A stretch of 39,073 nucleotides of DNA from Verrucomicrobiota bacterium (GTDB lineage Bacteria > Verrucomicrobiota > Verrucomicrobiia > Limisphaerales > UBA1096): NCBI GenBank assembly GCA_014382705.1, contig JACNJE010000092.1, positions 1 through 39,073 of the forward strand, written 5' to 3'. Positions 24,801 to 30,251 of the stretch are shown here, in pieces. The notes beneath the pieces are model-generated. The model made no database searches and was not told where the DNA came from. It was given only the letters and a program-made list of their open reading frames with translations. Numbering within the stretch: position 1 is the first letter of the stretch; the number at the start of each line of letters is the position of its first letter. The translations under genes were made by a program, and so were the position numbers.

Positions 24801-25470
24801 ATACGTGCTGGAGAACGCTCCGAAGGGCATGAAGGTGTCGGGCGACGGCTTGATTGAGTGGTCCGTTGACAAGCAGGCGGAAACAGAGGTGCATAGCGTG
24901 ACGGTGATCGTTCTGGACGATGACAACGCCTTGGGCAAACAGGTTCTCGAGGTGAGCGTCACGGCAAATGTTCCTCCGACCATCACAGCCCTTGATCCGG
25001 TGACGGTCAAGGTTGGGAAATCCCTCGCGTTGCAGGTGGTTGCCGACGATCCGGACGGGGACAACGCCCAGCTGAAATATCTCCTGAAGGATGCGCCCAC
25101 CGGGATGAGCATCTCCGCCTCCGGCCTGATCCAATGGGCCGTGCCCGGGGATGCGGAGGATGCCACCCACAGCGTGACCATCTTCACCGTCGATGAGCGC
25201 GACGGCTTGGCCATGCAGGTGCTCGAGGTGACCGTCGACGCGAAGCCGGTAGCAACCCTGGCGTTGCATTCGGCATCCACCGTTACCGGGCCGTTTTCGG
25301 CCGAGGCGAAGGCCGTCATCGATGAAGCCGCGAAAACCATCACGGTGCCCAAGGCCGGCGGTATGCGCTTTTACAAGCTGCAGTCCGGGGATGACACGAA
25401 GCTCAAAATCGCCTCGATCACCATCGAGGGCGATAATGTGGTCATGAGTTTCAAGCCGGCCGGGGAGTAG
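1..25470 (+). CDS. Giant multidomain repeat surface/extracellular protein (5' end outside window)
   Basis: One uninterrupted frame from the first base to a TAG stop at 25468-25470, more than 8,480 codons. The frame is open at the left edge and begins inside a cadherin-like domain, with no signal peptide or ribosome site, so the in-frame GTG at base 4 is not a credible start. Order of domains: cadherin-like, bacterial Ig-like, cadherin-like, Ig-like with cupredoxin-like insert, carboxypeptidase-regulatory-like, Gly/Gln/Asp-rich linker with thrombospondin-3-type motifs, more carboxypeptidase-regulatory-like, ZU5-like, two cadherins, 26 DUF5011-type repeats, tandem-95 type domains, two MBG-like domains, 13 Ig, PPC-like, Ig, PPC-like, 9 Ig, six putative-Ig/cadherin-like domains, short tail. 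I see no catalytic domain, membrane anchor or LPXTG. A secreted adhesin or matrix protein is the inference; the substrate is unknown. A terminator follows the stop, so it ends its transcript. Confidence 0.96.
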   Translation, partial: TVSITVGANNVPVASDQSVTAVKNTPVSVSLDASDPDGDDLTLKITSLPAHGRVDQVIYNSESEYQFFYNAVGTEVGDEIDFALSNRMLTSFDFEYYSDIDPGESAAGVLKIYDNDGDNLGGFDPDYNKGAKKPGTLLYRSDDITIQNGFNSVTIDDILVVVPARVTWTFQVTTSDTLKAGVVFSGHDIDGTTGDFVSPGVGSSFNDFWIKSGGNWELRQSEADLADELNNFRAKVFAYDSANLSFVYTPDKDYTGTDSITYNVVDGRGGLATATVFLQVVSDSTAPTVAITAVDSGGDPISSGDTTTDGVVTLTFNTSEPTTNFGEEDITSGTGVFTDFFAVSSTVYTSTFTPNDYGSMTVDVFGGQFTDAAGNENSETQFSWTYISPNNAPVLGPTEYDITVQSGSTGNVQISVSDPDGDSLSYALVVSPNYGSVIYDNTTGEVNFEAFGLPSSVTNEHFEIEISDPSGASVTATFDVEITHNQNPVADTNYIDFTEVSVGDSQTVNVSITDADGDTLTYAINNKQPSYGTVTFDGEGGVTYTSTAVAQNDNFNFKVTDGKGGEVFIEAGVNINLGDIEFTQEPSPQRVSTGGSAAFTVRATLPDGMIAMGDSLTYTWFDANNNEVTATPSASWIEFPFGYANAASEMTISAVAGKNGKKFTLNGANSASAPLEAPTLYMTRGQSYTFTDDSSNMAAHQLYLSTSNRSDSEKGEFDKYTSGITEGSGSITFVVPADAPDTLYYACSKHSGMGGAIEIYDSGAIHIVSNVQQENNWSVKVASQAAPSLQREWRSWFEKNLTVSDATFGRITGYSKDSTGSVVEGHFEVVDEFENWVDIWQYGGVSFNTTAGTYVLDIPAGKYRIQVWPNESLYKETFYNNKTDFESADPITVTEGGVTSGINFAFVKQDVGTLTGTLTDASTGSPLSEAEIHAFKTDADGKPINNWPDYHLWVGGEQLDDQTGAYSVKLPIGSYVLRAKVWSAMEAGETISYDTVYYDATTRKSEATAVSIAKDATVADINFSMTRAKFGTITGNITDENDQMLNGWASVDVYQVPAGTKVTQDNIWDYYAEPLEMFYDQSTGEYKVKLAAGDYLIAVGGDSNGTWYRHQYYNGVYEPKKATTITLAEDETKTIDFKLYPELRIEENYFNENPNAQQIKISGTITFETATNTGSGRRLAKMDGHSGPPTTLSASIYAFNSDEVVEGTTFEALKTYAVVIDPQDNSLFDVFNVSPSDTENYYEATDYIIGTGDNPNLTPGLFDTLDVIQVTADVSIASLDAIMGGGDGSSGDGQAEDDGQSQGDDQGGYAGQAEDDSQGQGGDQGGYAGQENSGEGYGDDMGNGGPGGPGGPGGGSSAEQDDDGDGLTNSEESELGTDSKKWDTDDDGLGDGVETNTGTYLGPDDTGTDPLVADTDGDGMMDGEEVNRSYDPSDAASKEQDFGFLEIQIFPADYTFGEEPIARTHTKNWNSGEYEIGLPAGRYKLKVHSHQSTYKAEWYKGTDADDAFTWETAFVIDLNSDMTGVDVELGAAPSGTVSGTLKDASDETAQIGWPEITLHDPSDEEVTYWPGRIDRDWIHNEETGDGYHSNDYTMVAPAGSYKIKIEFWDGTYLPSYYKDNGDGTYSTTSFDDADTVTITKSHTSTSPLANINFDLAGAPTGIIKGKVVDKDTGSFSGDWYSIVLRGADEEWGEWRHLNVQIDESTKAYTAKAPAGTWKVMAESWPNYPEAFYTGADSESSTSWSSGATITVVVDQTLEDINFKLTYQADKSFDYGGTGTVSGSVLTSANEGVPRASVELRSKDWVVFAESQTDNDGKYSFTNLPPNTYILTAEPPSGVEAYQKYGKTAETEVALSDGATASQNLTLATANVFGRLLKPDGTPASRVHFWIFEDSDGDGYFDWTSTDPKEYDGETDSNGYFSVTVAETSYGMEFHLPPHYNGIEPLSVYTFSINADSTAEKDFGTITLSKTTKTISGTVTNSSGTAITSGHVHAWRVDGQGWADSELGSDGTFTLSVGPGEWEIMIDPPWEGGADWQYTGRPKRARFSNEISIYSIATSSGTVTVKTGSSSSATVEHGLKKGDEFTISGSSPSAYNGTFTVESAKKTEFTFKMDSSPTSGSTGTIKIKETITADFVVSTADSVISGTFLNLDGSTISDEQRYGVSVEVWSERGFGNWAPIGSDGTFSINVAKGIYEVFFWVDPSQFSGYGSPGSAEVRIKSGESVDLNSETGPFASALIDNPAGGKALTFARLDSKISGKVSTGSGDSETGLAQIEVFAWSRDGGWADTKTDKDGNYEMYVTAGKWEVVAEPGWNSAYSHQPPKRTKVSKGSTSTVNFSFSSAGHTVSGSVRDSNGTLVSSLWAWAYARTDNDDFDIITDGPVDGGEFTLKLPTGDYKIGLWIGPESGYSMSAEADADLSASGDESTSTVSITVGANDKTISGTILDSDGNTVTGVEGDVFAVKGGARGSTWVGTTINEEDGTYTLSLTAGVWDLGYYLELDDDSDYMRSPARPTAVDLSSESSVTQNITLTTLSGSIAGSVTLPDGSAIGNEVYVFVNRVTDSSTIPYFDDVQTSSGAFSFKLASGYKYDVGVFLEPGSSYAEPPVTEVDLTSSSSASGVTLTLGTSDSSIAGTIVQSDGTAMTEEVYIYAWSSKGQAVETTSDTNGAYSLSVPSGAIWYVGADYQLVANDGTTTNYKTTKEVSVDLSSGSQAVTGKTLAIFEQTYTLPQSIADSFTVSKGYTKVLDDGTQIDIPANAVPVSDTSSSVTINISPVTTGLSSTSTTKPLGYGYSFEILDSDGKAITSNFTKDVIITISYDSSAITDEEDIKVSFYSSSKGAWEEAKSVTVDTENDKIFATVDHFSSWSVTAPQSEEVATNSAPSISDSTYTVAESTALGQAVGTKTGTDADGDTLAYTITAGNDDGFFAINSSTGAITLAKALDYETTTSYSLTVTATDTGSATDTATVTVDVTDVNDVTPSFSASSYSASVDDTASTGTTVVDIDATDSDVTSSYASIAYSITAGDSNSRFSINSATGVITTAKALNTDSTTSYTLTVQATDGTNSATVDVSVTMVDKTAPVLSVSGSTSLTHEAATTYTDAGATATDVVDGSLTVTTSGSVTVGTPGTYTLTFSASDAAGNSTTATRTVTVIDTTGPVITLSGSGTVTHEAATTYTDAGASAEDAVDGTVTVTTSGSVTVGTPADYTLTYSATDAAGNTTTATRTVTVIDTTGPVITLSGSGTVTHEAATTYTDAGASATDTLDGTVTVTTSGSVTVGTPADYTLTYSATDAAGNTTTATRTVTVQDTIGPVITLSGSGTVTHEAATTYTDAGASAADTLDGTVTVTTSGTVTVGTPADYTLTYSATDAAGNTTTATRTVTVTDTIGPVISVSGSTVVTHEAATTYSDSGATAVDGVGGELAVTTSGTVTVGTPGTYLLTYSATDAAGNTTTATRTVAVTDTTNPVISVNGSTAITHEAATAYTDAGASATDTLDGTVTVTTSGSVTVGTPGAYTITYNVTDVAGNTATATRVVTVTDTTGPVISINGSTEVTHEAATTYTDAGASATDTLDGTLTVTSSGSVTEDTLGAYTITYSATDAANNSTTATRTVIVQDTTAPVITLSGSGTVTHEGATTYTDEGASATDTLDGIVTVTTSGSVTVATPGDYTLTYSATDAAGNTATATRSITVKDTTDPVITISGNAAVTHEAATTYTDAGANATDTVDGTLTVSASGSVTETTQGIYTIAYSASDAAGNTATASRTVTVVDTTSPAITVNGDTSLTHEAATTYTDAGATATDALDGNVSVTVDNPVDVTVPATYTVTYTAVDTTGNQASATRTVLVQDATLPVITLAGDETVTHVGKTTYTDAGATAADTLNGDVSSSIVATSTVDQDVIGSYTVKYNVSDTAGNAAAQVTRTVVVKDLTAPVIELIGGSTVLATEGVAYEDLGGTATDDYEGDLTSILTQTSDVDSFKPGRYSVKYNVTDSYGNAAVEVVREVVVPDSTPPVLALAGNAVVSLEAGEAYVESGATALDGVDGDLTSNITIGTPTISQPGVYYVTYDIADSTDNRSTQLTRKIVVTDSISPTLKVTGFDSMTVEAGTDYSDLGAVATDSFEGDLTGNIQVSNLVDVRKTGQYVVTYDVSDASGNKATQAVRLVEVKDSLSPVITLVGDAELNLKVGKPYVDAGATASDSFDGSLNDKLTTSNPVDSSKPGSYSITYDVEDSSGNKAIQVVRNVVVVDTQSPVISLLGDAVVQQELNEPYLDSGATAVDNVDGDISSAIAVVNPVDTKVAGNYSVTYNAEDSSGNAASEIVRVVIVGDTGAPVIKLAGGQTLQVEAGITFTDPGYFAEDKVDGDLTDLVAVDGAVDSSQIGTYSLTYNVTDSNGNAAVQVTRYVVVEDNTAPVVTLVGNDSLVLELGDEYQEEGATAKDNLDGDVTASVLIKSGVDIANVGTYEVDYLASDSNGNVSESVVRQVEIKDTTRPVITLAGEKEIRVEAGGQYVDAGATVSDAFVGDITTSLTVTNPVDTASLGEYIVTYSAQDGSGNPADPVTRKVTVKDGIGPVITLEGGSELVLEAASAFVDPGASAMDSFEGDLSAKIQVAGFVNPLVYGEYILEYSVADNSGNRTVAERKVLVRDTAAPVLTLLGNVEYKISKGQLFKEPGYNAVDVLDGDVSSMVEIQGTVDTSKAGNYELIYIAKDKSGNEAAGQKRKIEVVGDNIPPRLQIVGRGKVVLEAGTSYEDAGATAIDQLDGDVTGSITVSNPVDANVPGEYLVTYNVSDNDGNEAEAIQRTVVVVDTVAPVLTLSGASALKLEVGEAFVDPGYTAVDSLDGDLAGQVVVQHGIDVNAVGHYPVSYNVTDAAGNKAIEASRLVIVGDTGSPILLLTGASTIVVEGGAEYVDAGATAEDSVDGDLTSRIVVNNPVDVNEAGSYQITYDVKDLQGNSAPQVTRTVIIEDNVAPVITVKGDAAITLEAGEEFVDPGVTVSDNMDSSVGSRLFKDGNVHATVPGTYQVKYMVQDKAGNMATAVTRTVTVADTTGPVTSLIGDASLTVEAGGSYIEPGATAYDRIEGDLSTVVKVTGEVDTGKTGAYQVSYQASDSRGNAGQAVVRTVTVVDTTPPLVKRIDPMEVLEGKALQIAISANDNGRTDSQLAYALSGAPAGMTLADSTISWTPSEEQGPGSYLFDVVVSDGTLSTVRQVQITVEEVNAAPVASAVAVTANEDSEAKITLAGTDVEGTALAFKVVDEPLNGTLLGAGSEWSYVPNTDFHGADSFNFVVSDGELESAPAKVEITIKNVDDAPSLTRVATLVGAKEDTEFEVTYANLLKASDAYDGDGDDIVFLINQVLSGSLSDGQNAVTSLRLAKGGSVYWTPPTDANGLLEAFTVQVVDESGEGGVIGKKGPIEDDDGVIVVIEVEGVPDDLVITWAKPAGIIHGTPLGQVQLSAVASVPGTFDYSPPAGTVLNAGNGQSLQVTFTPEDTAEYNVAEGRVAIDVAKGTPVVTWFNPLGIVEGTPLDDTQLNATANVPGTFDYTPKKGTALEVHSILGEKYSIYDLKVVFVADDHSNYTIVEKTVQITVLPLAPEDAEPSILMEPEPLTLIAGETGQFSVTAIGQKPLAYQWFHNGSVIPGAGEPSLKIENLSSTDAGDYHVVIANNLGVKESKAVALKVLEPPVLVSGLESATIDMGASHQFNLVVQGSQPIEVEWYRNGELLAGQESLTLDIPAVKLADGGEYLVRLRNDAGEHVSDPAKLHLNLPVTIVRGLVDTTVTVGSDVMLMVEAQGTPLVSYKWYHDGNELRGETENKLVLPKINELRQGTYLVVASNRLGSASSEAYLKVNSGPVITRQPDNQSVNKGANASFMVAVTGTKPLSYQWYHRGEAIEGATSAGLNLAGVGSEDAGNYNVTISNVAGAITSESARLTVNTPLALVSDLEDAMAMIGGSARLEVGVTGSGPVSYRWFKDGVLLSGAADALLKLNQLAGEDSGLYQVEVTNPVGSIRSGLARLDVVAGPTIVQSPVSQRVTLGQAVEFSVIAGGSKPLTYQWYKDGVAVEGASGVSLEIESAADADAGDYAVSVSNRGGSVESDAVSLIVITPVSITRDLADVTVSEGGIARFSVETSGSSPISYQWFYGGSPIDGATDSVYEIGIVAESDRGKYQVKISNEAGRASSAEAKLSVSVAPRLLRQIEDQELLAGGTLKLQVSASGTEPLAYNWFKGGELYSSGADAELSITGVTEQDGGFYQVEVVNAIGSVRSTIVEVSVIEPVKIVQQPVDATLKQGDNGQLSVEATGTSPIGYQWYQNGDPITGGTRSVLNILDAQADTRGTYEVHVSNTAGTVISKSVQLKLMFPPSIALQPRPFTGLEGDRLVLRVEATGSDPLSYQWQKDGQSVASAISDTLVVEGVKVADAGDYSVLVENSAGSVTSDSATVTVRTPVTITAQPQDRLAPSGTSVTFSVTAEGTAPITYQWLKNGEKITGATSAAYTVSSVTTADTGGYQVLISNPAGDQISQTASLRAAQPVSIVTQPVSGQVRQGQPYELTVVASGTKPLTYQWHKDGNPIDGAESSGFQLVDAQEVNAGVYTVVIGNEVGDVTSTEAAVEVLLPPSIGSLDALKEVEPGSTVTLTAPVSGFGTFNFQWLKNGVNIKGATEQTLVLNDVTLADSGSYSLNVGSEGGALYSNSMNLRVKADALVLADAFASAVATSGSTGTYRGSNAGASAEAGEPKHGDRAASVSVWTSWTAPATGIVTFSTQGSTFDTTLAAYTGDTLGTLVSRAADADSGGYLTSLIRFNAKQGSVYHFAIDGFNGATGDVALSWALEETESALPVITAHPQSQTGVVGGQVKFDVSLEVESGEIAYAWLKEGNWIVGEVSKSLVLEYLQVVDAGTYSVRVTSGGESVVSEVAQLTINLIKDAPEVEVSTKLDLGAFVTGDAGDGDDVGGKLNEPILGGPDLLPRLIAKLRRLQKERGEFSFTGSTVYNTTGAAKDPGEPNHAGTTGGASAWTTFTPDESGTAKINTDNSDFNTVLAIYKVGSGTGWDAIDEVASNNDGGDDGQDSEVVFTADKGVTYLVAVDGVGGETGTVQLNHELANAPKLDSVTESADGLLAGAVALEVVASNPLADTDLTYQWRRDGNLIDGATTSQLSLANLQYSDAGDYTVEVSNFAGTTTSDVIPVRVVQPVTIETQPADVRGLLGGSVSLAVSAIGSDPITYQWTHDGEAIAGATSASLSLANLDEGSAGDYQVVVTNPTGSVLSNAAALAVDAPPALSALSGSQSVIAGSGIELSVTAASNLAMTYQWKRDGVSISGAVNSSLQLSDLTEADAGDYTVEVTNSVGTSVSAVVQISVIEPPSIAASPSAKTIGQHARLLLSVSATGKDLVYQWHKDEQSISGATESNYSVSAASSSDTGSYHVTVTNTAGTVTSATASVTVVAPPVIQTQPTGGAVAVGGDLSLSVEAVGSGTVTYQWRQNGVVLEGQTQMALDLTGLKVSDEGSYSVEVSNEAGITNSEAVDVLVLTPLTVTQQPLAQSVVAGTVVVLDVVADGSNPVTYQWVHDGTAVDGATQSSLRISGVSSADQGAYHAVLSNPVSSVTTESATLVVNLPPGIATQPVGQTKEKGRSAVFTVEASGTAPFSYQWQHDGVDIDGATAETLTIESVDAADDGDYSVIVQSSHGAVASDVATLNVLLPLEITVQPNDTHVAIAGTLNLSVVVSGSGPYAYQWYYGSRKIDGATGSGLELPGITLSDSGSYHVKVSNSIEAVASRDAEVIVDEPISINFQPVGAEILAGDSATMFALASGSGPKTFQWQKDGVAIDGATSNTLVIENAAKADEGFYTVIIANTVGFQVSDEALLLVNAPPTIEAIDSVILSTGDVYEVQVAADDEGDLSKLRYGLQNGPESMTISKGGLIQWTVGSGLEGNSYKIRILVIDQDGLAAGRNFSVTVNHTPLWEDIGPQSGKEQYPLAFKPVVTDADDTELIVTANGLPTGSTYEAASGFKWTPSANQVGAYDVRFTATDPHGASSEVAVKVNVLANVGPTLAALGQADILAGESVSVQLDAADADDDTSTLAYSLNNAPDGMQVSETGLITWATQSGVHSGEYTAEAVVSDPLGVSANQQLKVVVNGAPVVEVVEALTLKLGEKVAFTVAASDPEGGNLTFKALNNPDGFKGSARNGFKGKFNWSTKSAAVGDYTLDIEVADAAGLKTVMAVQVTLKANLAPTVEAFAPVAVNAGGSVQVQVVADDIDDDNSTLRYVLENAPKGMKVSGDGLIEWSVDKQAETEVHSVTVIVLDDDNALGKQVLEVSVTANVPPTITALDPVTVKVGKSLALQVVADDPDGDNAQLKYLLKDAPTGMSISASGLIQWAVPGDAEDATHSVTIFTVDERDGLAMQVLEVTVDAKPVATLALHSASTVTGPFSAEAKAVIDEAAKTITVPKAGGMRFYKLQSGDDTKLKIASITIEGDNVVMSFKPAGE
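847..1170 (+). other. Bacterial Ig-like domain (Big_12-like)
   Basis: Starts with the STAPTVAIT pattern and ends with [16 protein letters not shown], the pattern of bacterial Ig-like domains of the Big_12 type found in tandem in large surface proteins. Assigned from sequence pattern only. Confidence 0.6.
1741..2365 (+). other. Ig-like domain interrupted by a cupredoxin-like insert
   Basis: The first strands of an Ig-like domain ([19 protein letters not shown]... [13 protein letters not shown]) run to about 1970. The last strands ([19 protein letters not shown]) resume at about 2281. Between them, about 1972-2280, lies a segment of the pattern FTLNG...[11 protein letters not shown]...LYLST...[21 protein letters not shown]. 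Its residues match type 1 copper ligands: His (2098-2100), Cys (2239-2241), His (2248-2250) and Met (2257-2259). The Cys-x2-His-x2-Met spacing equals that of amicyanin. Copper binding is inferred, not shown. Confidence 0.65.
2422..3425 (+). repeat. Carboxypeptidase-regulatory-like repeats, first block
   Basis: Roughly three repeats of the prealbumin-like beta-sandwich type, each with a G.I.G.V.D..G ... G.Y...LPAG.Y.I pattern ending in a short INF.M or INFAF strand. They are interrupted after 3425 by about 140 residues I cannot assign. Confidence 0.65.
3534..3543. repeat. Iterated palindrome CTTGGCCAAG
   Basis: Exact 10-base copy in the giant gene, read as Leu-Ala-Lys. Confidence 0.85.
3877..3984 (+). 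repeat. 54-bp tandem repeat, two copies, in a Gly/Gln/Asp-rich linker
   Basis: Two adjacent 18-residue units beginning GQAEDD and ending DQGGYA (3877-3930 and 3931-3984), followed by a third degenerate start (GQENSGEG) at 3985 and a [12 protein letters not shown] run near 4030-4065. Both units open with GGCCAAGCGG, a half of the genome-style palindrome described in the findings. Confidence 0.85.
4081..4302 (+). other. Thrombospondin type 3-like calcium-binding motifs
   Basis: Three Asp-rich loops of the form DxDGDGLxxxEE ([36 protein letters not shown]) in about 74 residues, the bacterial TSP3 pattern. Calcium binding follows from the family; the position next to a flexible linker suggests a rigid calcium-dependent joint. 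Confidence 0.8.
4321..8160 (+). repeat. Carboxypeptidase-regulatory-like / prealbumin-like repeats, second block
   Basis: More than a dozen repeats of about 80-100 residues, each opening with a (S/T)(I/V)SG(T/S)V or GTVSG pattern, then D.DG, then G.Y.L.V..G.W or AGKWEV. They resemble the CarboxypepD_reg and SpaA-type beta-sandwich families. About 40-50 residues near 6150-6380 are an unassigned insert. Confidence 0.7.
8170..8619 (+). other. ZU5-like domain
   Basis: [16 protein letters not shown] at the start, [16 protein letters not shown] in the middle, and [18 protein letters not shown] then [11 protein letters not shown] at the end. This is the pattern seen in bacterial ZU5-like domains next to cadherin repeats. 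Confidence 0.55.
8687..8700. repeat. Iterated palindrome, 14-bp form
   Basis: Perfect CGCTTGGCCAAGCG in the first cadherin repeat of the giant gene, read as Leu-Gly-Gln-Ala. Confidence 0.88.
8810..8821. repeat. Iterated palindrome CTTGGCCAAG
   Basis: Perfect 12-base palindrome with C/G outer pair, read as Leu-Ala-Lys. It lies about 120 bases after the 14-bp copy at 8687. Confidence 0.85.
9235..15378 (+). repeat. Array of 26 DUF5011/HYR-type Ig-like repeats
   Basis: I count 26 repeats of about 77-79 residues, each of the form (D/N)T.PVI.L.G...(T)HEA.T.Y.DAGA.A.D..DG..., ending [15 protein letters not shown]. Units 1-10 share the [13 protein letters not shown] consensus almost exactly. Units 2, 3 and 4 (9463 onward, 231-base period) are near-identical even at DNA level. 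Units 11-26 have drifted to a VEAG..Y.D.GATA form. Such domains act as spacers or adhesion modules; no ligand can be named. Confidence 0.9.
15379..16290 (+). other. Putative-Ig and tandem-95/cadherin-like domains
   Basis: A putative-Ig domain (SGAPAGMTL...[23 protein letters not shown]) is followed by tandem-95 type domains ([20 protein letters not shown]... [18 protein letters not shown], then a second copy ending near 16290). Confidence 0.7.
16116..16125. repeat. Iterated palindrome CTTGGCCAAG
   Basis: Exact copy read as Leu-Ala-Lys. It is the first after a 7.3-kb stretch without exact copies. Confidence 0.85.
16291..16791 (+). repeat. Two MBG-like domains
   Basis: Two copies of the pattern (I/V)TW..P.GI..GTPL...QL.A.A.VPGTFDY.P..GT.L, then V.F...D..NY. 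The two copies lie at about 16303-16530 and 16531-16780. The family is common in secreted proteins of PVC bacteria. Confidence 0.65.
16345..16354. repeat. Iterated palindrome CTTGGCCAAG
   Basis: Exact copy read as Leu-Gly-Gln in the first MBG-like domain. Confidence 0.85.
16792..20100 (+). repeat. 13 immunoglobulin-like (I-set type) repeats
   Basis: Thirteen repeats of about 83 residues with the Ig hallmark strand (Y/F)QW(Y/F/L/H)..G..I.GAT and the closing D.G.Y.V.(V/I)(S/A)N..G. Cysteines of the canonical Ig disulphide are absent, as is usual in bacterial Ig repeats. Confidence 0.88.
20101..21306 (+). other. Two pre-peptidase C-terminal-like domains flanking one Ig repeat
   Basis: Two related domains (about 20101-20511 and 20938-21306) share the pattern S.WT.(W/F)T......G....T..S.F.T.LA.Y, then FNA..G..Y..A(I/V)DG..G..G...L. 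This resembles PPC (pre-peptidase C-terminal) or related jelly-roll domains. One Ig repeat (20512-20770) and an Asp/Gly-rich linker (about 20771-20937) lie between them. Confidence 0.6.
21307..23610 (+). repeat. Nine further immunoglobulin-like repeats
   Basis: Same repeat type as the block at 16792-20100 (YQW..DG..I.GAT...DAGDY.V.V.N..G), giving 23 Ig repeats in all with the single one near 20512-20770. Confidence 0.88.
23611..25245 (+). repeat. Six putative-Ig / cadherin-like repeats
   Basis: Six repeats of about 85-95 residues, several with the pattern APTV.A...V..G....Q..A.D.D.D.S.L.Y.L..AP.GM.(V/I)S..GLI.W.V. This is the He_PIG-type signature (NAP.GM....G.I.W). Confidence 0.75.
24164..24177. 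repeat. Iterated palindrome, 14-bp form
   Basis: Perfect CGCTTGGCCAAGCG read as Leu-Gly-Gln-Ala in the putative-Ig block. Confidence 0.88.
25246..25467 (+). other. C-terminal tail domain of the giant protein
   Basis: About 70 residues with the pattern [17 protein letters not shown]..., [15 protein letters not shown] and a final [10 protein letters not shown]. Tails with VTGPF...FYKL are, to my knowledge, frequent at the ends of large Verrucomicrobia proteins. There is no hydrophobic anchor or sorting motif. Confidence 0.5.
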
Positions 25471-25495
25471 TCCGCCGGCCCCTCCTAAGATTTCA

Positions 25496-25526
25496 CCCCG
25501 TCGGCTGCGAGGCCGGCGGGGTTTTT
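25496..25526 (+). terminator. Rho-independent terminator of the giant gene
   Basis: A 10-bp GC-rich stem (25496-25505 with 25512-25521, one G-T wobble), a 6-base loop and a run of five T at 25522-25526. It lies 26 bases after the TAG stop of the giant gene. Confidence 0.9.
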
Positions 25527-25623
25527 GCTTGGAGCAATAATACCCTTGAAAAGTGAGCAGATCTGAGGCACACAGTTCCCGTGTTAGGTGCTTGCGGTTT
25601 ATGCGGCACCCGCACTTGCGGTT

Positions 25624-25700
25624 GCGCCCGTAGTTCAATTGGATAGAGCGTCAGTTTCCGAAACTGGATGTTGCAGGTTCGAGTCCTGCCGGGCGTACCA
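25624..25700 (+). tRNA. tRNA-Arg, anticodon CCG
   Basis: A complete 77-base cloverleaf. The acceptor stem is seven pairs (25624-25630 with 25690-25696, first pair G-T). The anticodon stem encloses the loop TTCCGAA with anticodon CCG, reading the Arg codon CGG. The T arm is GCAGG-TTCGAGT-CCTGC. The CCA end (25698-25700) is encoded. Its 3' end is only five bases from the stop codon of the convergent hydrolase gene, which leaves no room for a separate terminator. Confidence 0.96.
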
Positions 25701-25705
25701 TTCTC

Positions 25706-26559
25706 TTAACAGGTTTGCTTCAGCCCGCAACTGCTCCAGCGCTGACCGGCTTGGAGAGTGTGGTGCGCTTGGCCAAGCGCTTGGCAGGTGGTCTCGAATT
25801 CACCCGGGGTCTCCGTGTTGAACTCAAACATATCGTAGTGGCACGGGATGGCGGTTCGCGCGCCGATGGCCTTGGCCAAGCAGGCGGCCTCGCGACCCCA
25901 CAGGTTGCCGGCGACCCGGCGTTCGGGGCGACGGCCGTTGATCGGCAGCAGCGCAACATCAATTTCCCACTGCCGTAAAACGGCCTCCATGCCGTCGTAC
26001 GGGATGGTGTCACCGCTGTGATAAATCGTCCACGGGCCAAGCTGGGCCACGTAGCCGACGAATTGATGACGCCCGAGTTCGTCCCGGGCCAGTTCCTCGT
26101 GGGCGGCCGGGACGGCGTGCAGTTGCACTGGGCCAAGCGTGATGGATTGCCCGGCGTCGATGGCCTCGAGTTGGTCGGGGTCAACGCCCAGGCGCTCGGT
26201 GGCGAACGCGCGGTTGGCCGCCGGCACGAGCAGCTGCATCTCCGGGTTGGCCTGCATGAGGGTCGCCAGTGTCTCACCGTCGAGATGGTCGGTGTGGTTG
26301 TGGCTCGAGGTGGCGATGTCGATGAAATCAAGCGCGTCCGGCGAAACGACCCGCTCGGTCATGCGCGTGTGCGGCTTGTCGGTGGCGGCGTACTTGCGCG
26401 TGAGCGAGTCGGAGAGGTACGGGTCGAACAATAGATGGCTGCCGCGCCATTGGAGGAGAAAACCGCTTTGGCCCAGCCACCAGATATGCAGCTCGTCCCG
26501 CAGCCCGGCGGCGTCGCGGACGTCGGCGAGGAATGCTTCGCCCTGCAACGCCGGCTTGA

Positions 26560-26563
<4 letters not shown>
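25706..26563 (-). CDS. Metallo-beta-lactamase-fold hydrolase, UlaG-like
   Basis: A 285-residue cytoplasmic protein with no signal peptide. It has the metal-binding motif His88-Asn-His90-Thr-Asp92-His93 (SSHNHTDHLDG), a later His in VPAAHEEL, the metal-bridging Asp in IYHSGDT and a final His in AIPCHYDMF. This is the ligand set of the UlaG-like branch of the metallo-beta-lactamase superfamily, which includes L-ascorbate-6-phosphate lactonase and many uncharacterised hydrolases. Its ATG overlaps the TGA of the upstream MetE-like gene (ATGA), so translation is probably coupled. It is the last gene of the galE operon. The substrate cannot be told; the other ula genes are absent, so an ascorbate role is not supported. 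Confidence 0.9.
25765..25788. repeat. Iterated palindrome, 16-bp form plus degenerate second copy
   Basis: Perfect 16-bp palindrome at 25765-25780, followed at the 12-base step by CTTGGCAGG (25780-25788), which lacks one C. It lies in the UlaG-like hydrolase gene and is read there as Leu-Gly-Gln-Ala. Confidence 0.85.
25871..25880. repeat. Iterated palindrome CTTGGCCAAG
   Basis: Exact copy in the UlaG-like hydrolase gene, read as Leu-Ala-Lys on the minus strand. Confidence 0.85.
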
Positions 26564-27597
<1,034 letters not shown>

Positions 27598-27657
27598 GTG
27601 AAAGGGATTGAACCAGCGCTTGGCCGGGACTTCAAGCTTGGCGCTTGGGCGGTGCCT

Positions 27658-28440
27658 TCAGTCGGTGCCGAGGGTTTCGTACAGCTTGGCCAAGCGGCGG
27701 GCGTGCTGGTCGTAGGCGGCCTCGAACAGCTCGGTGGCGCGTTCGCTGCCGACAAGCGCCCCGGCGGTGAGCACCGTGGGTGGCTGGCCGGCCTTGGCCA
27801 GGCGGGCGGCGATCTCGGCCTTGAGGGCGTTGACAATCATGCAGCCGCCGACGGTCGAGCCGGGCGACACGGGAGCATCCATCCCGTCGATCGTGGTCAT
27901 GGCGTCGCCGACTGGCGCGCCGGTGTCGAGGACGAGGTCGGCAAAGTCGTGCAGTTTCTTGCCGGATTCATGCCGGCTGCTGCTGGCCTCGGAATGCCGC
28001 CGGCTGATCAGCGCGACGACCCGGACGCCGCGCTGTTGAAACTCCTGCGCGATCTCGATCGGGACGACGTTGCCGCCGCTGGACGAGGCAACGAGCGCCG
28101 AGTCGTCCGGCGACAGGTCGTAGTTCCGCAAGATGCGCTTGGCCAAGCCGGGGGTGTTCTCGAGGAACATCGCCTGCCGTTGGCCGTTCGCACCGACGAC
28201 CGAGTTGTGGAATGTGAGCGACAACTCGACAATCGGGTTGAAGCCGGGGAACGAGCCGTAGCGCGGCCACATTTCCTCGACCATGATGCGGCTGTGGCCG
28301 GAGCCGAACAGGTGCACCATGCGTCCGGCGAGTATCGTTTCGGCAAACCGATCGGCAGCTTTGTGAATGGCTTCAGCTTGGCCAAGTGCGTTGTCCACCA
28401 GCTCGCGGCATTTCTCGAGATAGTCGGCGCTTGGTGTCAT
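27658..28440 (-). CDS. SIS-domain sugar-phosphate-binding protein (UPF0309-like)
   Basis: A 260-residue protein with a sugar isomerase (SIS) fold: HLFGSGHSRIMVEEM near residue 43 and LVASSSGGNVVPIEIA near 120 form the phosphate-binding loops, and SRRHSEASSSRH is typical of the UPF0309 group. Such proteins bind phosphosugars as isomerases or regulators; no helix-turn-helix domain is present, so an enzyme is more likely than a regulator. The ATG lies three bases after the galE stop, so the two are surely co-transcribed. Two exact copies of the window's iterated palindrome fall here (28137-28148 and 28377-28386), and a third near the 3' end (27684-27695). Substrate unknown. Confidence 0.88.
   Translation of the reverse strand: MTPSADYLEKCRELVDNALGQAEAIHKAADRFAETILAGRMVHLFGSGHSRIMVEEMWPRYGSFPGFNPIVELSLTFHNSVVGANGQRQAMFLENTPGLAKRILRNYDLSPDDSALVASSSGGNVVPIEIAQEFQQRGVRVVALISRRHSEASSSRHESGKKLHDFADLVLDTGAPVGDAMTTIDGMDAPVSPGSTVGGCMIVNALKAEIAARLAKAGQPPTVLTAGALVGSERATELFEAAYDQHARRLAKLYETLGTD
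27684..27695. repeat. Iterated palindrome, 12-bp form
   Basis: GCTTGGCCAAGC near the 3' end of the SIS gene, read as Leu-Ala-Lys. Confidence 0.85.
28137..28148. repeat. Iterated palindrome, 12-bp form
   Basis: GCTTGGCCAAGC in the SIS gene, read as Leu-Ala-Lys-Arg. Confidence 0.85.
28377..28386. repeat. Iterated palindrome CTTGGCCAAG
   Basis: Exact copy near the 5' end of the SIS gene, read as Leu-Gly-Gln. Confidence 0.85.
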
Positions 28441-28443
28441 CGG

Positions 28444-29415
28444 TCAGCCGGTGTAGCCGTTGGGGTGCGCGGAGTGCCAGCGCCACGCCGAGTCCACGAT
28501 CTGCTCAAGCGTGGCGTAGCGCGGTTTCCAGCCGAGTTCGTCGATGGCCTTTTGCGAGCCAGCGATGAGGCGGGCGGGATCGCCGGGCCGGCGCGGTTCC
28601 TCGATGGCGGGGATTTCCTTTTCGCTGACTTGGCGGCAAGTCTCGATTACTTCGCGAACGGAATAGCCTTCGCCGTTGCCAAGGTTGTAAAAGCCGCACT
28701 TGCCCGGCTCGAGCGCGAGCATGTGCGCCTGGGCGAGGTCGACGATGTGAATGTAGTCGCGGATGCAGGTGCCGTCCGGGGTGGGATAGTCGGTGCCAAA
28801 GATGCGGCACTCCTCATTTTGGCCAAGTGCAACGCGGAGCACGTTGGGGATGAGGTGCGTCTCGACCCGGCGATCTTCACCCAGCCGCTCGCTGCAACCG
28901 GCGGCGTTGAAATAGCGGAACGCCACGAACTCGAGCCGGTGCAGTTCGTGGTACCACTTGAGCAGCGTCTCGAACATCAGCTTGCTTTCGCCGTACGGGT
29001 TGATTGGGTTCTGCGGTTCCTGCTCGGTGATCGGCACGGCGTCCGGCATGCCGTAGGTGGCGGCGGTGGAGCTGAAGACGAACTTCTTCACGCCCGCCTC
29101 GACCGCGGCGTCGAGCAGGTTGATGCCGTTGGCGACGTTGTTGCGGAAGTATTTTGATGGGTCGGTCATCGATTCGCCGACTTGGGCGAAGGCGGCGAAG
29201 TGCATCACGGCCTCGGCCCCGCTGGAGGCGACCGCGGGTAGCGTGGCTTCGCGGTCACTGAGGCAGCCCTCGATGAACCGCGCCCGCTCATCGACCGCCA
29301 CGCGATGCCCCTCCGACAGGTTGTCGAACACCGTGACCTCGTGGCCGGCATTCAACAGTTCCTCCACACAAATTGAGCCGATGTACCCGGCGCCTCCCGC
29401 GACAAACACCTTCAT
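28444..29415 (-). CDS. galE: UDP-glucose 4-epimerase
   Basis: A 323-residue extended short-chain dehydrogenase. It has the NAD-binding GAGYIGS at residues 8-14, the catalytic Ser/Thr region FSSTAATYG (about 114-122) and the catalytic Tyr141/Lys145 pair (YGESK). FRYFNAAGC and DGTCIRDYIHIVDLA are GalE signatures. It interconverts UDP-glucose and UDP-galactose, and in many bacteria the acetylated forms too, for surface polysaccharide synthesis. It is the first gene of a four-gene operon and diverges from the SGNH lipoprotein gene across 121 bases. No Shine-Dalgarno sequence precedes the ATG at 29413-29415, which gives the expected MKVFVAGGAG N-terminus. Confidence 0.96.
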   Translation of the reverse strand: MKVFVAGGAGYIGSICVEELLNAGHEVTVFDNLSEGHRVAVDERARFIEGCLSDREATLPAVASSGAEAVMHFAAFAQVGESMTDPSKYFRNNVANGINLLDAAVEAGVKKFVFSSTAATYGMPDAVPITEQEPQNPINPYGESKLMFETLLKWYHELHRLEFVAFRYFNAAGCSERLGEDRRVETHLIPNVLRVALGQNEECRIFGTDYPTPDGTCIRDYIHIVDLAQAHMLALEPGKCGFYNLGNGEGYSVREVIETCRQVSEKEIPAIEEPRRPGDPARLIAGSQKAIDELGWKPRYATLEQIVDSAWRWHSAHPNGYTG

Positions 29416-29495
29416 AACGCGGCGACAACCTACCCGCCATGCGGCTTGGCCCCAAGCAAAACCAAGCGCTGGGCCAGTCGCGGCGCATCGATGGC

Positions 29496-29524
29496 TTGCC
29501 AGTCGGCCGGGGATCGCGTTTTAT
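29496..29524 (+). promoter_or_regulatory. Candidate sigma70-type promoter of the SGNH lipoprotein operon
   Basis: TTGCCA at 29496-29501 (5 of 6 consensus) and TTTTAT at 29519-29524 (4 of 6) with a 17-base spacer. Transcription would begin near 29531, only about six bases before the ATG, giving an almost leaderless mRNA. Confidence 0.45.
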
Positions 29525-29536
29525 GGGGCCTTTCGC

Positions 29537-30232
29537 ATGAGGAAACACTTTTTTCTACAGACCGCATTGGTGTTGGGGGTCATCGGTGCCGTGGGTTGTG
29601 CCACGGTTTCAGGCAAGGGCGGTCAGGCGGTGGATCCGGCTGATTACGACGAAACCATCCGCGTCGCCTGCGTGGGCGACAGCATCACTTACGGCTCGGC
29701 GATCAAGGATCGGAAGAACAACAATTACCCGGTTGTGCTGGGGCGCTCGCTGGGGGAGCGGTTTGAGGTTCGCAATTTCGGGGTCAGCGGGGCGACTCTC
29801 CTGAAGAAGGGGGATTTCAGCTACTGGGACCGACCGGAGTTCGGGGGGGCGACACAGTTCAACCCGCATGTGGTGGTGATCAAGCTCGGCACCAACGACA
29901 CCAAGCCGCAGAACTGGAAGCACGCCGACGATTACATCGCCGATTACGAGGCGATGATTGATCATTTTGCTGCGTTGCCGGCCAAGCCGAAGATTTGGCT
30001 GTGCTCGCCCGCACCGGTTTACCAGACGCGCTGGGGCATCAACGAGATGAGCGTGGTCGAGGGCGTGATCCCCATGGTGCGCGCCTTGGCCAAGCGGAAA
30101 AGCCTGCCGGTCATCGACCTGTACACCGCACTCAGCGGCAAGCCGGAGATGTTCCCGGACAAAATCCACCCCAACGCCGCCGGTGCCAAAGTGATGGCCG
30201 AGACCGTCGAGGCCGCCATCCTTGGCAGGTGA
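29537..30232 (+). CDS. SGNH/GDSL hydrolase lipoprotein
   Basis: A 231-residue protein. The frame is open further upstream, but the ATG at 29537 gives a proper lipoprotein signal (MRKHFFLQTALVLGVIGAVG, then Cys21), so I chose it. All SGNH catalytic blocks are intact: GDSI with Ser49, Gly in FGVSGAT, Asn120 in LGTNDTK, and Asp208/His211 in PDKIHPN. It should be an active esterase or lipase-type hydrolase, such as a carbohydrate acetyl-esterase, anchored in the envelope. The lipobox has Ala at -3, which is acceptable but not ideal. It is followed after 19 bases by the 1598-aa protein that carries a second, degenerate SGNH domain, suggesting a shared substrate. The exact palindrome at 30085-30094 encodes Leu-Ala-Lys. 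Confidence 0.92.
   Translation: MRKHFFLQTALVLGVIGAVGCATVSGKGGQAVDPADYDETIRVACVGDSITYGSAIKDRKNNNYPVVLGRSLGERFEVRNFGVSGATLLKKGDFSYWDRPEFGGATQFNPHVVVIKLGTNDTKPQNWKHADDYIADYEAMIDHFAALPAKPKIWLCSPAPVYQTRWGINEMSVVEGVIPMVRALAKRKSLPVIDLYTALSGKPEMFPDKIHPNAAGAKVMAETVEAAILGR
30085..30094. repeat. Iterated palindrome CTTGGCCAAG
   Basis: Exact copy in the SGNH lipoprotein gene, followed by CGG; read as Leu-Ala-Lys-Arg. Confidence 0.85.
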
Positions 30233-30251
30233 CGTCCACTTTTGCCTTAAC

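Noticed and set aside
25765-25780. The palindromes as Rho-independent terminators or REP elements
   Set aside because: They lie inside genes, mostly lack a loop and are not followed by T runs. REP elements are longer, imperfect and mainly intergenic.
29057-29536. N-terminal extension of the SGNH lipoprotein frame to 29057
   Set aside because: It would overlap galE in antisense and bury the lipoprotein signal; the ATG at 29537 gives a standard signal and lipobox.
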